A stretch of DNA of 20,337 nucleotides from Promethearchaeota archaeon (GTDB taxonomy: Archaea > Asgardarchaeota > Lokiarchaeia > Sigynarchaeales > SOKP01): NCBI GenBank assembly GCA_016839635.1, contig JAEOTV010000168.1:1-20337 (forward strand), given 5' to 3'. Shown one piece after another: positions 8,088 through 15,767 of this stretch. How positions within the stretch are numbered: the first letter of the stretch is position 1; each line of letters opens with the position of its first letter. The notes under the pieces were generated by a model. It was not told where the DNA came from, ran no database searches, and saw only the letters and a list, made by a program, of their open reading frames with translations. Made by a program: the position numbers and the translations under genes.

Positions 8088-8876
8088 TTAAATATTTTGA
8101 TAAAATTCTCTTTGTCTATCTTCAAATAAATTATTATATTCGTTAAGATTTTTATCTCTTGCCTTATTAATATCAATATTAACAATATCTACAAATTCTT
8201 TAGTTTCTGGGGCTGAAGACAAAACTTCTCCATTATAAGAGGTTATTTGACTCCCTCCTGTAAACTTAAATTGATCATTACCTCGCTTTTCATCTCCTAT
8301 TCTATTTGAGGTTATCGCAAATACTCGATTTTCTAAACATCTTGTTACCATTGCTTTTTGACAATACGGAAGTACTAAATTTGCAGGATGAGCAATTATA
8401 TCTGCACCTAAAAGAGATAGAGTACGTGTAGTTTCTGGAAAAATCCAATCAAAACAAATCATAATACCTATTTTAACTCCATTAACATCATATACCTTTA
8501 AAGGTTTATTCCCTGGAGTAAACCACAATTTCTCTTTATAGTATAAATGAATTTTCCTATATGAACCGATTAGTCGGTTATTTGAAACCATCATTGCGGC
8601 ATTGTAAATATTTTCTCCATCTTTTTCGATATACCCTCCAACAACAACGGAACCTGTCGATTGTGCAACTCTCGTCAAGAACTGAGCAGTTTCACCTTTA
8701 GAATCTTCGGCTAAAGATACAGCTTCTTCTTTAGAAATAAAAGTATAGCCTGTAGCAAATAATTCTGGTAAAACAATTAAATCTGCTTTCAAATCTTTTA
8801 TAAGTTTCTCGATTTGTTTAAAATTGTGCACTTTATCCCCAAAAAGTGGAGAAGTTTGAATATATCCAACCTTCAT
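8088..8876 (-). CDS. Carbon-nitrogen hydrolase (nitrilase superfamily amidase)
   Basis: 262 residues, the standard single-domain length. The catalytic triad of the superfamily is clear: E38 in LPELFATGY, K108 in YRKIHL and C141 in GIMICFDWIFPE. Members hydrolyse non-peptide C-N bonds such as omega-amides, carbamoyl groups or nitriles; the sequence around C141 and the GNKPLKV segment are like the omega-amidase/N-carbamoylputrescine-amidase branches, but the substrate cannot be set. Cytoplasmic; no signal peptide. The gene starts 47 bases after the beta-helix C-half paralogue and is followed by uvsE, in one apparent transcription unit. Confidence 0.92.
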   Translation of the reverse strand: MKVGYIQTSPLFGDKVHNFKQIEKLIKDLKADLIVLPELFATGYTFISKEEAVSLAEDSKGETAQFLTRVAQSTGSVVVGGYIEKDGENIYNAAMMVSNNRLIGSYRKIHLYYKEKLWFTPGNKPLKVYDVNGVKIGIMICFDWIFPETTRTLSLLGADIIAHPANLVLPYCQKAMVTRCLENRVFAITSNRIGDEKRGNDQFKFTGGSQITSYNGEVLSSAPETKEFVDIVNIDINKARDKNLNEYNNLFEDRQREFYQNI

Positions 8877-8923
8877 TTTTACTCAACTTTAAAATATTAA
8901 TAAAGTATTAGAAAGAATTTGTT

Positions 8924-9775
8924 TTAATCAACTTCAGATTCTTTATCTTTACGCATGGTATAAAAATCTTCAAATTTATCTTTTGATTCTATTTTCTCTT
9001 CCATTTGTTTTTTAATAATTTCTTCCAAACCTTCTTCACGAAAGACATTTTTTTTGAACTTTTTTGCTGGCGCTCCCAAATATATGAAGTTTTCTTCTAA
9101 TTCCTGCCCTACTGTAGTCATAGAATGTCCTCCTAAGATAGAATTTTTTTTCATATGCGTCCCAGGCATTACAATACTTTGAGATCCAATTACTACATTG
9201 TCTTCAACAATGGTTTTTCTTATGATAAATAAGTTTCCGACTATTACTGCTGATTGTACAACAGCACCTTGTCCAACAACAACGTTTTTACCAAAATTAA
9301 TGAATTCTGTATCAACCCACCCTTCAAATAATGAATTAGAATATTTAGTTCTTACTCCAAACATCATGAAGCATATATTGTTCATAAATGGAAAAGGAAA
9401 TTTATGAGATATCCAAATTGGCCATTTTTTGATAGTATTTCTCAAGCTCCAATATCGATAATCTTTATCAGATCGATCTCTAATGAAAACACCCTCACGT
9501 GGTTTGTGTACAAGATTAACGAAGAGAAGCATTATTTTAGCAAAAATAAGTGATACAATGATTGATGTAAGGTACATTATAAAAATTAAAAGAGGCAAGA
9601 AGAAATAAAAATGAATATATTTCTCAATATTATATAGTTTCCAAAATAACCAAAATTCAAATTGAATTGAAAAAATACTAATCCAGATTAGAAAAATATA
9701 GAATATTAGATATCTCTTTTTTACTAAAACTAAACTTGTGTTTGGACCCACTTTTAAACTTGAAGGTACAGACAT
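8924..9775 (-). CDS. Membrane-anchored beta-helix protein, second C-half paralogue
   Basis: 283 residues from ATG at 9775, three bases after the stop of the preceding gene; GAGGAGG inside that gene's end is a strong ribosome site. Two hydrophobic segments (about 22-46 and 52-88) are followed by HKPREGVF, a W-rich linker and hexapeptide-type repeats such as VGQGAVVQSAVIVG, then IYLGAPAKKFKK. It is clearly homologous to the protein at 9779-10690 and to the second half of the 585-residue protein, but it lacks their YAEQRR...DKKEL tail and ends instead in an acidic/basic tail. It is best read as a divergent duplicate, perhaps allowing hetero-oligomers, since beta-helix proteins usually form trimers. 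Acyltransferase activity is possible but not shown. Confidence 0.8.
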   Translation of the reverse strand: MSVPSSLKVGPNTSLVLVKKRYLIFYIFLIWISIFSIQFEFWLFWKLYNIEKYIHFYFFLPLLIFIMYLTSIIVSLIFAKIMLLFVNLVHKPREGVFIRDRSDKDYRYWSLRNTIKKWPIWISHKFPFPFMNNICFMMFGVRTKYSNSLFEGWVDTEFINFGKNVVVGQGAVVQSAVIVGNLFIIRKTIVEDNVVIGSQSIVMPGTHMKKNSILGGHSMTTVGQELEENFIYLGAPAKKFKKNVFREEGLEEIIKKQMEEKIESKDKFEDFYTMRKDKESEVD

Positions 9776-9778
9776 GGT

Positions 9779-10690
9779 TCATTCTTCCTCCTCATGGTTT
9801 TTTACGAGTTCTTTCTTATCTTCATCGATATTAACCTCTTGTTGAACTTCATATTTTATTTCATCATCTACATCTTTCCTATAAATAATATCTCTTCTCT
9901 GTTCTGCGTACTTATTTGGTTTCAGTTTCCTTGCAAACTGAGGTCCCAAGTAAATCCATCTCTCCTCTAAAAGTTGGTTAGGAATTGTAGCAGAAAATGC
10001 TCCTAATACAGATTCTTTACCTAGTCTTGTACCTGGTGTAACGTGTGATAACCCACCGACGACTGTGTGATCACCTAGAACAACTTTTTTAATTATTAAA
10101 TATTTTCCGACCACCATTGAACTCATTACAACAGCCCCTTGCCCTACAGTGACATTCCGACCAAATTCAATGAAGCCACCATCAGACCATGCATCCTGCA
10201 TATGACTTGAGAAGTCTACATGAATATTCATCCATCTAAATCCCCACATTATAATCCAGGACAATGGACCATTATTCATAAACCAGAAGACTAATTTCTT
10301 TAATTCTACACGCAATCTCCAAAACTCATAATCTTGATCACCTTCTTCTGCTCTAAAAACACCTTCTTTGGGTTTATGGATCATATTGATTATTATCAGA
10401 AATGCTTTTGTAAACATCGCAATTCCAAAAACAAAAATGAAATATAAGACAAATAGCCATACTGGTATAAGAAACATAGTGAGAATCCATCCATCTGGAC
10501 CAATTAACTCGACTACTCCTAGAGAGACATCAAAAAATACAGCAATAGCCATATATCCTGAAATCCATAAAATGGGAATGTAAAAACCAAGAAACTTATA
10601 ACCAATTTTGCTTATTGCACTGGTGGTGACAAAATCAAGAGTATAATCTACTTTATTATTGTTAACTTCTTTTTCTCTTTGTTCATTCAA
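9779..10690 (-). CDS. Membrane-anchored beta-helix protein, C-half of split pair
   Basis: 303 residues. The only in-frame start before the first membrane segment is TTG at 10690, which overlaps the preceding gene by eight bases and implies translational coupling. Order: short charged N-terminus, LDFVTTSAIS, two long hydrophobic regions (about 30-110), HKPKEGVFRAEEGDQDYEFWRLR, a W-rich connector, then hexapeptide repeats including VGQGAVVMSSMVVG and a charged tail NKYAEQRR...DKKEL. All of this aligns with residues 313-585 of the fused protein at 159-1916. Partner of the N-half encoded immediately upstream; the two probably form one functional unit at the membrane. Confidence 0.83.
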   Translation of the reverse strand: MNEQREKEVNNNKVDYTLDFVTTSAISKIGYKFLGFYIPILWISGYMAIAVFFDVSLGVVELIGPDGWILTMFLIPVWLFVLYFIFVFGIAMFTKAFLIIINMIHKPKEGVFRAEEGDQDYEFWRLRVELKKLVFWFMNNGPLSWIIMWGFRWMNIHVDFSSHMQDAWSDGGFIEFGRNVTVGQGAVVMSSMVVGKYLIIKKVVLGDHTVVGGLSHVTPGTRLGKESVLGAFSATIPNQLLEERWIYLGPQFARKLKPNKYAEQRRDIIYRKDVDDEIKYEVQQEVNIDEDKKELVKNHEEEE

Positions 10691-11606
10691 TTGTTTGAAC
10701 CTCTACTTTCTTGTTTTTCTTTCGATTTTTAAGCTTAATTTCTTTTTTAAAATCCTCAGCCCGCTTTAAGTCTTCTTCTGTTATTTGTAGGTATTCTATT
10801 ACTTTTCTCTTGAAAATCTTCCTCAAAGGAGTACCAAAATAAAAGTTGTTTCCTTTTAAAATGTTGTATTTCGTTGCACCAGTCATAGGTAGCCACCATG
10901 AGTTATTTCCGGTATCTACTCCTGGCCCAAAACAATTAAATCCTGCAGTAGTAACATTATCTCTAATTTTTACTTTTGCAAATGAGATATTACCAAATAC
11001 TCCCTCCACAGCGTGTGAACTGATGCCGGGATTTGTTCCTATATATGTATTTTCTCCAACTTCTATAAATCTATCACCTGCTAGTTGTTCTTCAATAACA
11101 GATCCTTTTCCTATCTTATTTGTTCCGACAAAATTATACATCCATTTTAATAACCATGGAAATGGTCCTCGAGAAAACACATTTTTGGGATATTTTATAA
11201 TAAAGCTGCGAAAATGGTAGTAATTTAAAGTTTTACTGGGAATATTCCTTGGAATAATTCCTGATTTTGATGGTGATTTTTTTTCTGAGAATCTCCAAAA
11301 CCCACGAGTTATTAGTGCTATAATAAATAGGTGTATTAAGTAACATATTATTATTACAAACGGAATAGTTAATGCAGCTATAAGAGAAGGCAAATTAGTA
11401 AAAACAGCAATAAAACTTGCTTCTTCTAAAAACCAGGGTAAATAAAAAAACATGATATACGTCATGAAAATTATTCCAGGAACAAAAAAGGAGCAAAAAT
11501 ATATAAAATAGAAGCAAGGCAACCAAATATGCAACTGTAGACTAATTTCTTCTTTTGTAATATCATTTTCAGTATGTTCTTCGTGATCTGGATGTGCTGA
11601 TTTCAA
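10683..11606 (-). CDS. Membrane-anchored beta-helix protein, N-half of split pair
   Basis: 307 residues from TTG at 11606; AGGCGA upstream may be the ribosome site. A histidine/acid-rich N-terminus is followed by hydrophobic segments (about 28-60 and 72-105), then SEKKSPSKSGIIPRNIPSKTLNYY, nearly identical to the fused protein, and a beta-helix with IGKGSVIEE, VGENTYIGTN and RDNVTTAG. A short conserved GISSH/AFSSH motif provides the only histidine I see kept in both copies. The tail is strongly basic, unlike the acidic linker at the same place in the fused protein. First gene of the minus-strand cluster; the downstream C-half overlaps it. Confidence 0.82.
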   Translation of the reverse strand: MKSAHPDHEEHTENDITKEEISLQLHIWLPCFYFIYFCSFFVPGIIFMTYIMFFYLPWFLEEASFIAVFTNLPSLIAALTIPFVIIICYLIHLFIIALITRGFWRFSEKKSPSKSGIIPRNIPSKTLNYYHFRSFIIKYPKNVFSRGPFPWLLKWMYNFVGTNKIGKGSVIEEQLAGDRFIEVGENTYIGTNPGISSHAVEGVFGNISFAKVKIRDNVTTAGFNCFGPGVDTGNNSWWLPMTGATKYNILKGNNFYFGTPLRKIFKRKVIEYLQITEEDLKRAEDFKKEIKLKNRKKNKKVEVQTIE

Positions 11607-11663
11607 TATTTTTCGCCTATATGTGAGGTTATTCTTTATTGAGCACGATTGTTGTATGTTTCT

Positions 11664-11690
11664 TGATTATATACTTTTAACTATTTAAAA
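11664..11690 (-). promoter_or_regulatory. Candidate promoter of the beta-helix/uvsE cluster
   Basis: On the minus strand TTTAAATAG (about 11682-11690) is followed by TATATAATC (about 11666-11674), 60-85 bases before the TTG at 11606. Either could be the TATA box. The 137-base spacer to the DUF1295 gene is the only sizeable one in the same-strand run, so a promoter is expected here. Confidence 0.3.
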
Positions 11691-11743
11691 ATTTTCAGAT
11701 TAAAAATCATAGGATAAGTGGAAAAAGTGATTGAAAATAGATT

Positions 11744-12571
11744 TTAATTATTTTTTTTTTTAGGAAACCATGGAAAGAAAGTGCTTGTTCTTTTCTTATA
11801 ATCTGCGTATTTATCATCTCCTTCGTAATGCTTATCTAGTAATTTTATTCCTGAAACTTTAATAATCATATAAGTGATGAAAAGTGGACCGATAAATGAA
11901 ATAAACCCAAATGATACGGCAAGAGCAATAACATAGAGCCCCCACCATTGAGTTATTTCTCCAAAATAATTAGGATGCTGAGTGTATTTCCAAAGTCCCT
12001 TATCCATAACTTTTCCTTTATTTTCTGGTTTTTTTTTAAATTTACGCAGTTGATGATCTCCAATTGTTTCAAAAAAGAATCCAATTAACCAAATAAGAGC
12101 CCCAATCCATAAAATAATCCCATTAAAATCTAATAAATTCAATAATAGAGGATTATCGCTAATATTTACAAACCATACGGGAAATGCGACAATAAAGATA
12201 ACGATACCTTGAAAGATATAAACTCTAATTAAACTTTTCAAAACAATATTCGTTTTCCATCTCTCTCTCATTTCCTGATACCGATAATCTTCAGGTTTTC
12301 CTCGATTTCTAATGAAAACATAAGTCCCTAGTCTCACTGCCCATATGAATACAAGGATAGTTATAATGATTTGACGAATATTTACAGTGCCATTTATCAT
12401 AAAGTAAAGAATTAAGCTGGTTAAGGCAACAACAAAATATCCTGGTCCATAAAATACATCCATAAGGCCGTTATTTTTCTTTATTGTTCCTATTATAAAA
12501 GCAATAATGAGATACAATAGGAGATATAATCCGGAGTACCCTATTATGACTAACATATCCACAATTGTCAT
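11744..12571 (-). CDS. DUF1295 membrane protein (steroid 5-alpha-reductase C-terminal-like)
   Basis: 275 residues with about seven hydrophobic segments. The motifs RYQEMRERW, GLWKYTQHPNYFGEI followed by WWGLY, and the C-terminal DDKYADYKKRTSTFFPWFPK are those of DUF1295, a family related to the C-terminal domain of steroid 5-alpha-reductase and isoprenylcysteine methyltransferase. Relatives act on lipids or isoprenoids with NADPH or SAM, so a lipid-modifying role at the membrane is plausible but unproven. GTGAG just upstream of ATG 12571 is a reasonable ribosome site. It is separated by 137 bases from the next gene of the strand and is probably a separate unit. Confidence 0.88.
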   Translation of the reverse strand: MTIVDMLVIIGYSGLYLLLYLIIAFIIGTIKKNNGLMDVFYGPGYFVVALTSLILYFMINGTVNIRQIIITILVFIWAVRLGTYVFIRNRGKPEDYRYQEMRERWKTNIVLKSLIRVYIFQGIVIFIVAFPVWFVNISDNPLLLNLLDFNGIILWIGALIWLIGFFFETIGDHQLRKFKKKPENKGKVMDKGLWKYTQHPNYFGEITQWWGLYVIALAVSFGFISFIGPLFITYMIIKVSGIKLLDKHYEGDDKYADYKKRTSTFFPWFPKKKNN

Positions 12572-13013
12572 TTTTTTCTCACATTTTTAGATTAAAATAA
12601 TATTATCTTTTTAAATACGAATAATTGAATTGTCTTTTTATTGTTTTATCTTATAGAAATTAAAATTAGTGAAAAATTAGTAATTTAAATCTGGATTTTT
12701 CTTTAAATGTATTTGATTACTATAATTAATCGAAAATCACCGATATTATCTCGACGAAAAATTATCTGGAACTTTTAAATAAAATCCAATAAAATTAAAT
12801 TTACAAAATTGTGTATATTCCATAGATTTATCAAACCATAAATAATCAAACATTAGAGAGATTAATCAATAGCTTAATAGAAATTAAACAATAATTTTAA
12901 ATTAAAAGAAATCATAAGTTTATAGGACGGTTAAGGCAAAAAAAATTAGTAAATAATTAGTTTAGCCGATAAAATTACAAAAATAAAATTTTACAAAAGT
13001 TTTGGTGAAGAAA
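12572..13013. other. Gene-free divergent intergenic region
   Basis: About 440 very AT-rich bases between the DUF1295 gene (minus) and the reductase (plus). I see no ORF, tRNA, repeat array or cobalamin riboswitch. A TATA-like TATTTAAAAAG on the minus strand (12607-12617) lies about 40 bases before ATG 12571 and may drive the DUF1295 gene. TTTTAAATA near 12773-12781 is one of several candidate TATA boxes for the reductase, none clearly better than the others. GGTG at 13004-13007 is the reductase ribosome site. Confidence 0.55.
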
Positions 13014-15254
13014 ATGCCTAATAATTCCTTTTCGTTAATAGATTTGTATCCTAAATATGTTATTAATTCAAAAGGAGAAAAGAAAAAATTTGATGAAAAT
13101 AGCATAGCAAAGATATTAAACAAAGAAACTGGACTTGATATGCATATTGCAGAAAAAATTGCTGAAGATACGATTAGGAAAATAATTGGTCTCGGAGTAA
13201 AAGAAATTACTACTAATTATATAAGAGAATTAGTATGTGTCGAATTAACTCAACGAGGACTGAATAAGTATCGAAATCTCTTTGCTCGAGCCATCAATTT
13301 AGAAAATATTTCATTTAAAATTAATGAGGAATTTTTAAATAACTACAAGGGGAAACAACCCGAATGGGGCCCTCTTGGTTACATTACGTATAAGCGGACT
13401 TACGCAAGAATTATCGAAAAAGAAAATAGAAAAGAAGAATTCTGGGAAACCATTCAAAGAGTAGTCGAGGGGTGTTATTCAATCCAGAAAGAGCATTGTA
13501 TAAAATTAAGTTTACCCTGGGATGATGATAAATCTCAAAAATCTGCTCAAATAATGTTTGAAAAGATATGGAACTTTAAATTTCTCCCTCCTGGACGAGG
13601 ATTATGGATGATGGGAACGGAATTTATTGCTCGCCATGGATCAATGTCTCTTAATAATTGTGGTTTTGCTTCTACAGAAGATATTAGTCTTAAACATTCA
13701 AAAGCGTTTGAATTTGTAATGGATGCGCTAATGCTTGGCGTAGGCGTGGGTTTTGATACTAAAGGGGCTGGAAAAATATCTATAAAAAAGCCTAAAGAAG
13801 GTAATTTCGAATTTCAAATTCCAGATAGTAGGGAAGGATGGGTTGACTCCCTCAAGTTGATCTTAGAAGCTTATTTCTTAGGTAAACAAGTTCCTATATA
13901 TGATTTTAGCTTAATCAGATCTGCTGGTAGACCTATAAGAGGATTTGGTGGAGTTGCTAGTGGACCAAGCCCTTTAAAAGAAATGTTAGAAGAAATTCAA
14001 AAGATATTAGAATCAAGGATAGGACAAAAAATAACCTCTGTTGACATCGTAGATATAATGAATCATATAGGAAAATGCGTTGTCGCTGGAAATGTACGTA
14101 GGAGTGCTGAAATCGCCCTGGGTGATCCCGCTGATCTGGATTTTGTGACTTGTAAGCAAGATGAAAAAGCATTATATTCTCATAGGTGGGCGAGTAATAA
14201 CTCTGTTTTTGCGGTGAGAGGTTTGGATTATTCATTTATTGCAAATCAAATCGCAGTAAATGGAGAACCAGGAATTTTTTGGCTCGAAAATGCAAAAAGT
14301 TACGGAAGGATGGGAGATCCTCCAAATTTTAAAGATAATAAAGCAGCAGGAGTTAATCCATGTGGAGAACAAACTTTAGAATCTTTTGAATTATGCTGCC
14401 TTGTTGAGACTTTCCCTTCTAGGCATGACAGTTATGAGGAATTTCAAGAGACGTTAAAATATGCATATCTTTATTCAAAATCAGTCACCCTTGTAAATAC
14501 TCATTGGCAAGAGACTAATGCTGTGATGTTAAAAAATCGACGAATGGGTATTTCACAAACAGGAATAATTGAAGCATTTGTAAAACATGGACGAAGAAAA
14601 ATGTTAGAATGGTGTAGTAGAGCATATAATTATATACAAGAATTAGATGAACAATATTCCGGATGGCTTTGCATTCCACGTTCGATTAAAATAACAACAG
14701 TAAAACCAAGCGGAACCGTTAGTCTTCTTCCTGGAGTACCTCCTGGGATTCATTATCCCCATTCTGAGTATTATATAAGAAGAATTCGTCTTTCTAATAA
14801 TTCCGATCTTATTGAACCTATTAAAAGTGCGGGATATAAAATTGAAGAAGACTCGTATTCACCTAATACAGTAGTAGCTGAATTTCCTATCCACGAAAAA
14901 TTTTTTGATCGTTCAAAAAATGAAGTATCTATCTGGGAGCAAGCTGAAAATGCCGCTGCTTACCAAAAATATTGGTCAGACAATCAAGTATCAATAACTA
15001 TTACATTTACAGAAAAAGAAGCAGATCAAATTAAATATGTCCTCGAATCTTATGAAGATAAATTAAAAAGCGTAAGTTTCTTACCAATAAAAGAACATGG
15101 GTATAAACAGGCACCTTATGAAGAAATTACTAAGGAGAAATATGAAGAAATGGTTTCAGAACTAAGTCCATTTAATCTAAACAATACAAGAGACAGAGCA
15201 ATTGGAGAGAAATTCTGCGATGCGGATGGTATTTGTGATGTTAGGTTAGAGTAA
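13014..15254 (+). CDS. nrdJ: Adenosylcobalamin-dependent (class II, monomeric type) ribonucleotide reductase
   Basis: 746 residues from ATG 13014, preferred because GGTG precedes it by 6 bases; the frame is open four codons further to TTG 13002, and residue numbers here count from there. Residues about 15-110 form an ATP-cone allosteric domain. The rest follows the Lactobacillus leichmannii RTPR: GPLGYITYKRTYAR at the domain start, redox C220 (LNNC), radical C454 with N452 and E456 (NPCGE), second redox cysteine C465 eleven residues later as in RTPR, TTVKPSGT, and a C-terminal shuttle pair C739 and C745. RTPR itself has four residues between its tail cysteines; here there are five. The enzyme makes deoxynucleotides using a B12 radical and needs no oxygen. 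It is alone on its strand and is followed by a structured-RNA-like region. No intein or frameshift is seen. Confidence 0.94.
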   Translation: MPNNSFSLIDLYPKYVINSKGEKKKFDENSIAKILNKETGLDMHIAEKIAEDTIRKIIGLGVKEITTNYIRELVCVELTQRGLNKYRNLFARAINLENISFKINEEFLNNYKGKQPEWGPLGYITYKRTYARIIEKENRKEEFWETIQRVVEGCYSIQKEHCIKLSLPWDDDKSQKSAQIMFEKIWNFKFLPPGRGLWMMGTEFIARHGSMSLNNCGFASTEDISLKHSKAFEFVMDALMLGVGVGFDTKGAGKISIKKPKEGNFEFQIPDSREGWVDSLKLILEAYFLGKQVPIYDFSLIRSAGRPIRGFGGVASGPSPLKEMLEEIQKILESRIGQKITSVDIVDIMNHIGKCVVAGNVRRSAEIALGDPADLDFVTCKQDEKALYSHRWASNNSVFAVRGLDYSFIANQIAVNGEPGIFWLENAKSYGRMGDPPNFKDNKAAGVNPCGEQTLESFELCCLVETFPSRHDSYEEFQETLKYAYLYSKSVTLVNTHWQETNAVMLKNRRMGISQTGIIEAFVKHGRRKMLEWCSRAYNYIQELDEQYSGWLCIPRSIKITTVKPSGTVSLLPGVPPGIHYPHSEYYIRRIRLSNNSDLIEPIKSAGYKIEEDSYSPNTVVAEFPIHEKFFDRSKNEVSIWEQAENAAAYQKYWSDNQVSITITFTEKEADQIKYVLESYEDKLKSVSFLPIKEHGYKQAPYEEITKEKYEEMVSELSPFNLNNTRDRAIGEKFCDADGICDVRLE

Positions 15255-15256
15255 AG

Positions 15257-15660
15257 GATGCGTTAATCTTTTTGAAGAGATTTTCTGCGGTCTATGGGAT
15301 CTAATAAGGTTTCTTTGAACTTACATAGACAAAAAATAAGGGGGAGAGAGTGAAAAGGTGGTTTGTCATCTTATGAATGATCGATTGAAATTTTGAGGGG
15401 CGATCATGAGTTCACTATCTAGCGAATTTATATAAACAAAAAATGGAAAAAAAGAGATAAGTGAAGGTAGGCTTGGAGTACCAACCTTCTGGGCGAAATC
15501 TATTGTTTAATACCTTAAGATAAGCTCTTGGGGTATCTGAATGAAAAAAATGAAAAGACGAAAACAAGTTTAGTAGTAGTTAGTCCTATTTCAGACAAAG
15601 GATTGTGTGGGTTTAGTAATTTACCGTTACCCAGAAATGTATTGCTAAAAAAAGCTTTAA
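15257..15660 (+). ncRNA. Candidate structured non-coding RNA of unknown family
   Basis: This gene-free stretch of the 513-base spacer is visibly richer in G and C than other spacers and has no ORF. It holds a series of hairpins: AATCTTT with AGAGATT (15265-15282, loop TTGA); GTCTATG with CATAGAC (15290-15330); ATGATCG with CGATCAT (15377-15407); GAAGG/CCTTC enclosing TTGG/CCAA (15463-15489); an 11-bp stem 15510-15520 with 15526-15536; and GGGT with ACCC (15609-15632). Several stems need G-U pairs when read as plus-strand RNA, which would be A-C mismatches on the minus strand, so plus is favoured. I looked for conserved RNase P, SRP, tRNA and intron motifs and found none. It could be a free RNA or a long 3' UTR of the reductase mRNA. 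Boundaries are approximate. Confidence 0.45.
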
Positions 15661-15695
15661 GTAAGGAATCATTAAAATATTAATATTAATGAGCC

Positions 15696-15722
15696 TTATA
15701 TAAAGACTTTTATATATAAAAT
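15696..15722 (+). promoter_or_regulatory. Candidate TATA boxes of the LRR gene
   Basis: TTATATAAA (15696-15704) and TTTTATATATAAAAT (about 15708-15722) stand 46-72 bases before ATG 15768, placing transcription start near 15730-15745 and giving a short leader without a Shine-Dalgarno. The second is a perfect palindrome and could serve both strands. Confidence 0.4.
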
Positions 15723-15767
15723 AACTCCTCTTCCCTATGGAATATTGAAAATAAAAGACTAAAAAAC

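Noticed and set aside
12731..12770. Short imperfect direct repeat (CGAAAAT...ATTATCT) as an operator
   Set aside because: Spacing and sequence differ between the two copies and the AT-rich background makes such matches likely by chance.
12572..13013. Cobalamin riboswitch ahead of the B12-dependent reductase
   Set aside because: No B12-box-like sequence or complex fold is visible; the region is nearly all A/T with only short chance repeats.
13957..14235. Minus-strand ORF inside the reductase
   Set aside because: It is antisense to highly conserved catalytic-domain sequence and has no independent support.
15257..15660. RNase P RNA, SRP RNA, tRNA or self-splicing intron
   Set aside because: I looked on both strands for the conserved RNase P, SRP helix 8, tRNA T-loop and intron end motifs and saw none. 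The region is kept only as an RNA of unknown family.
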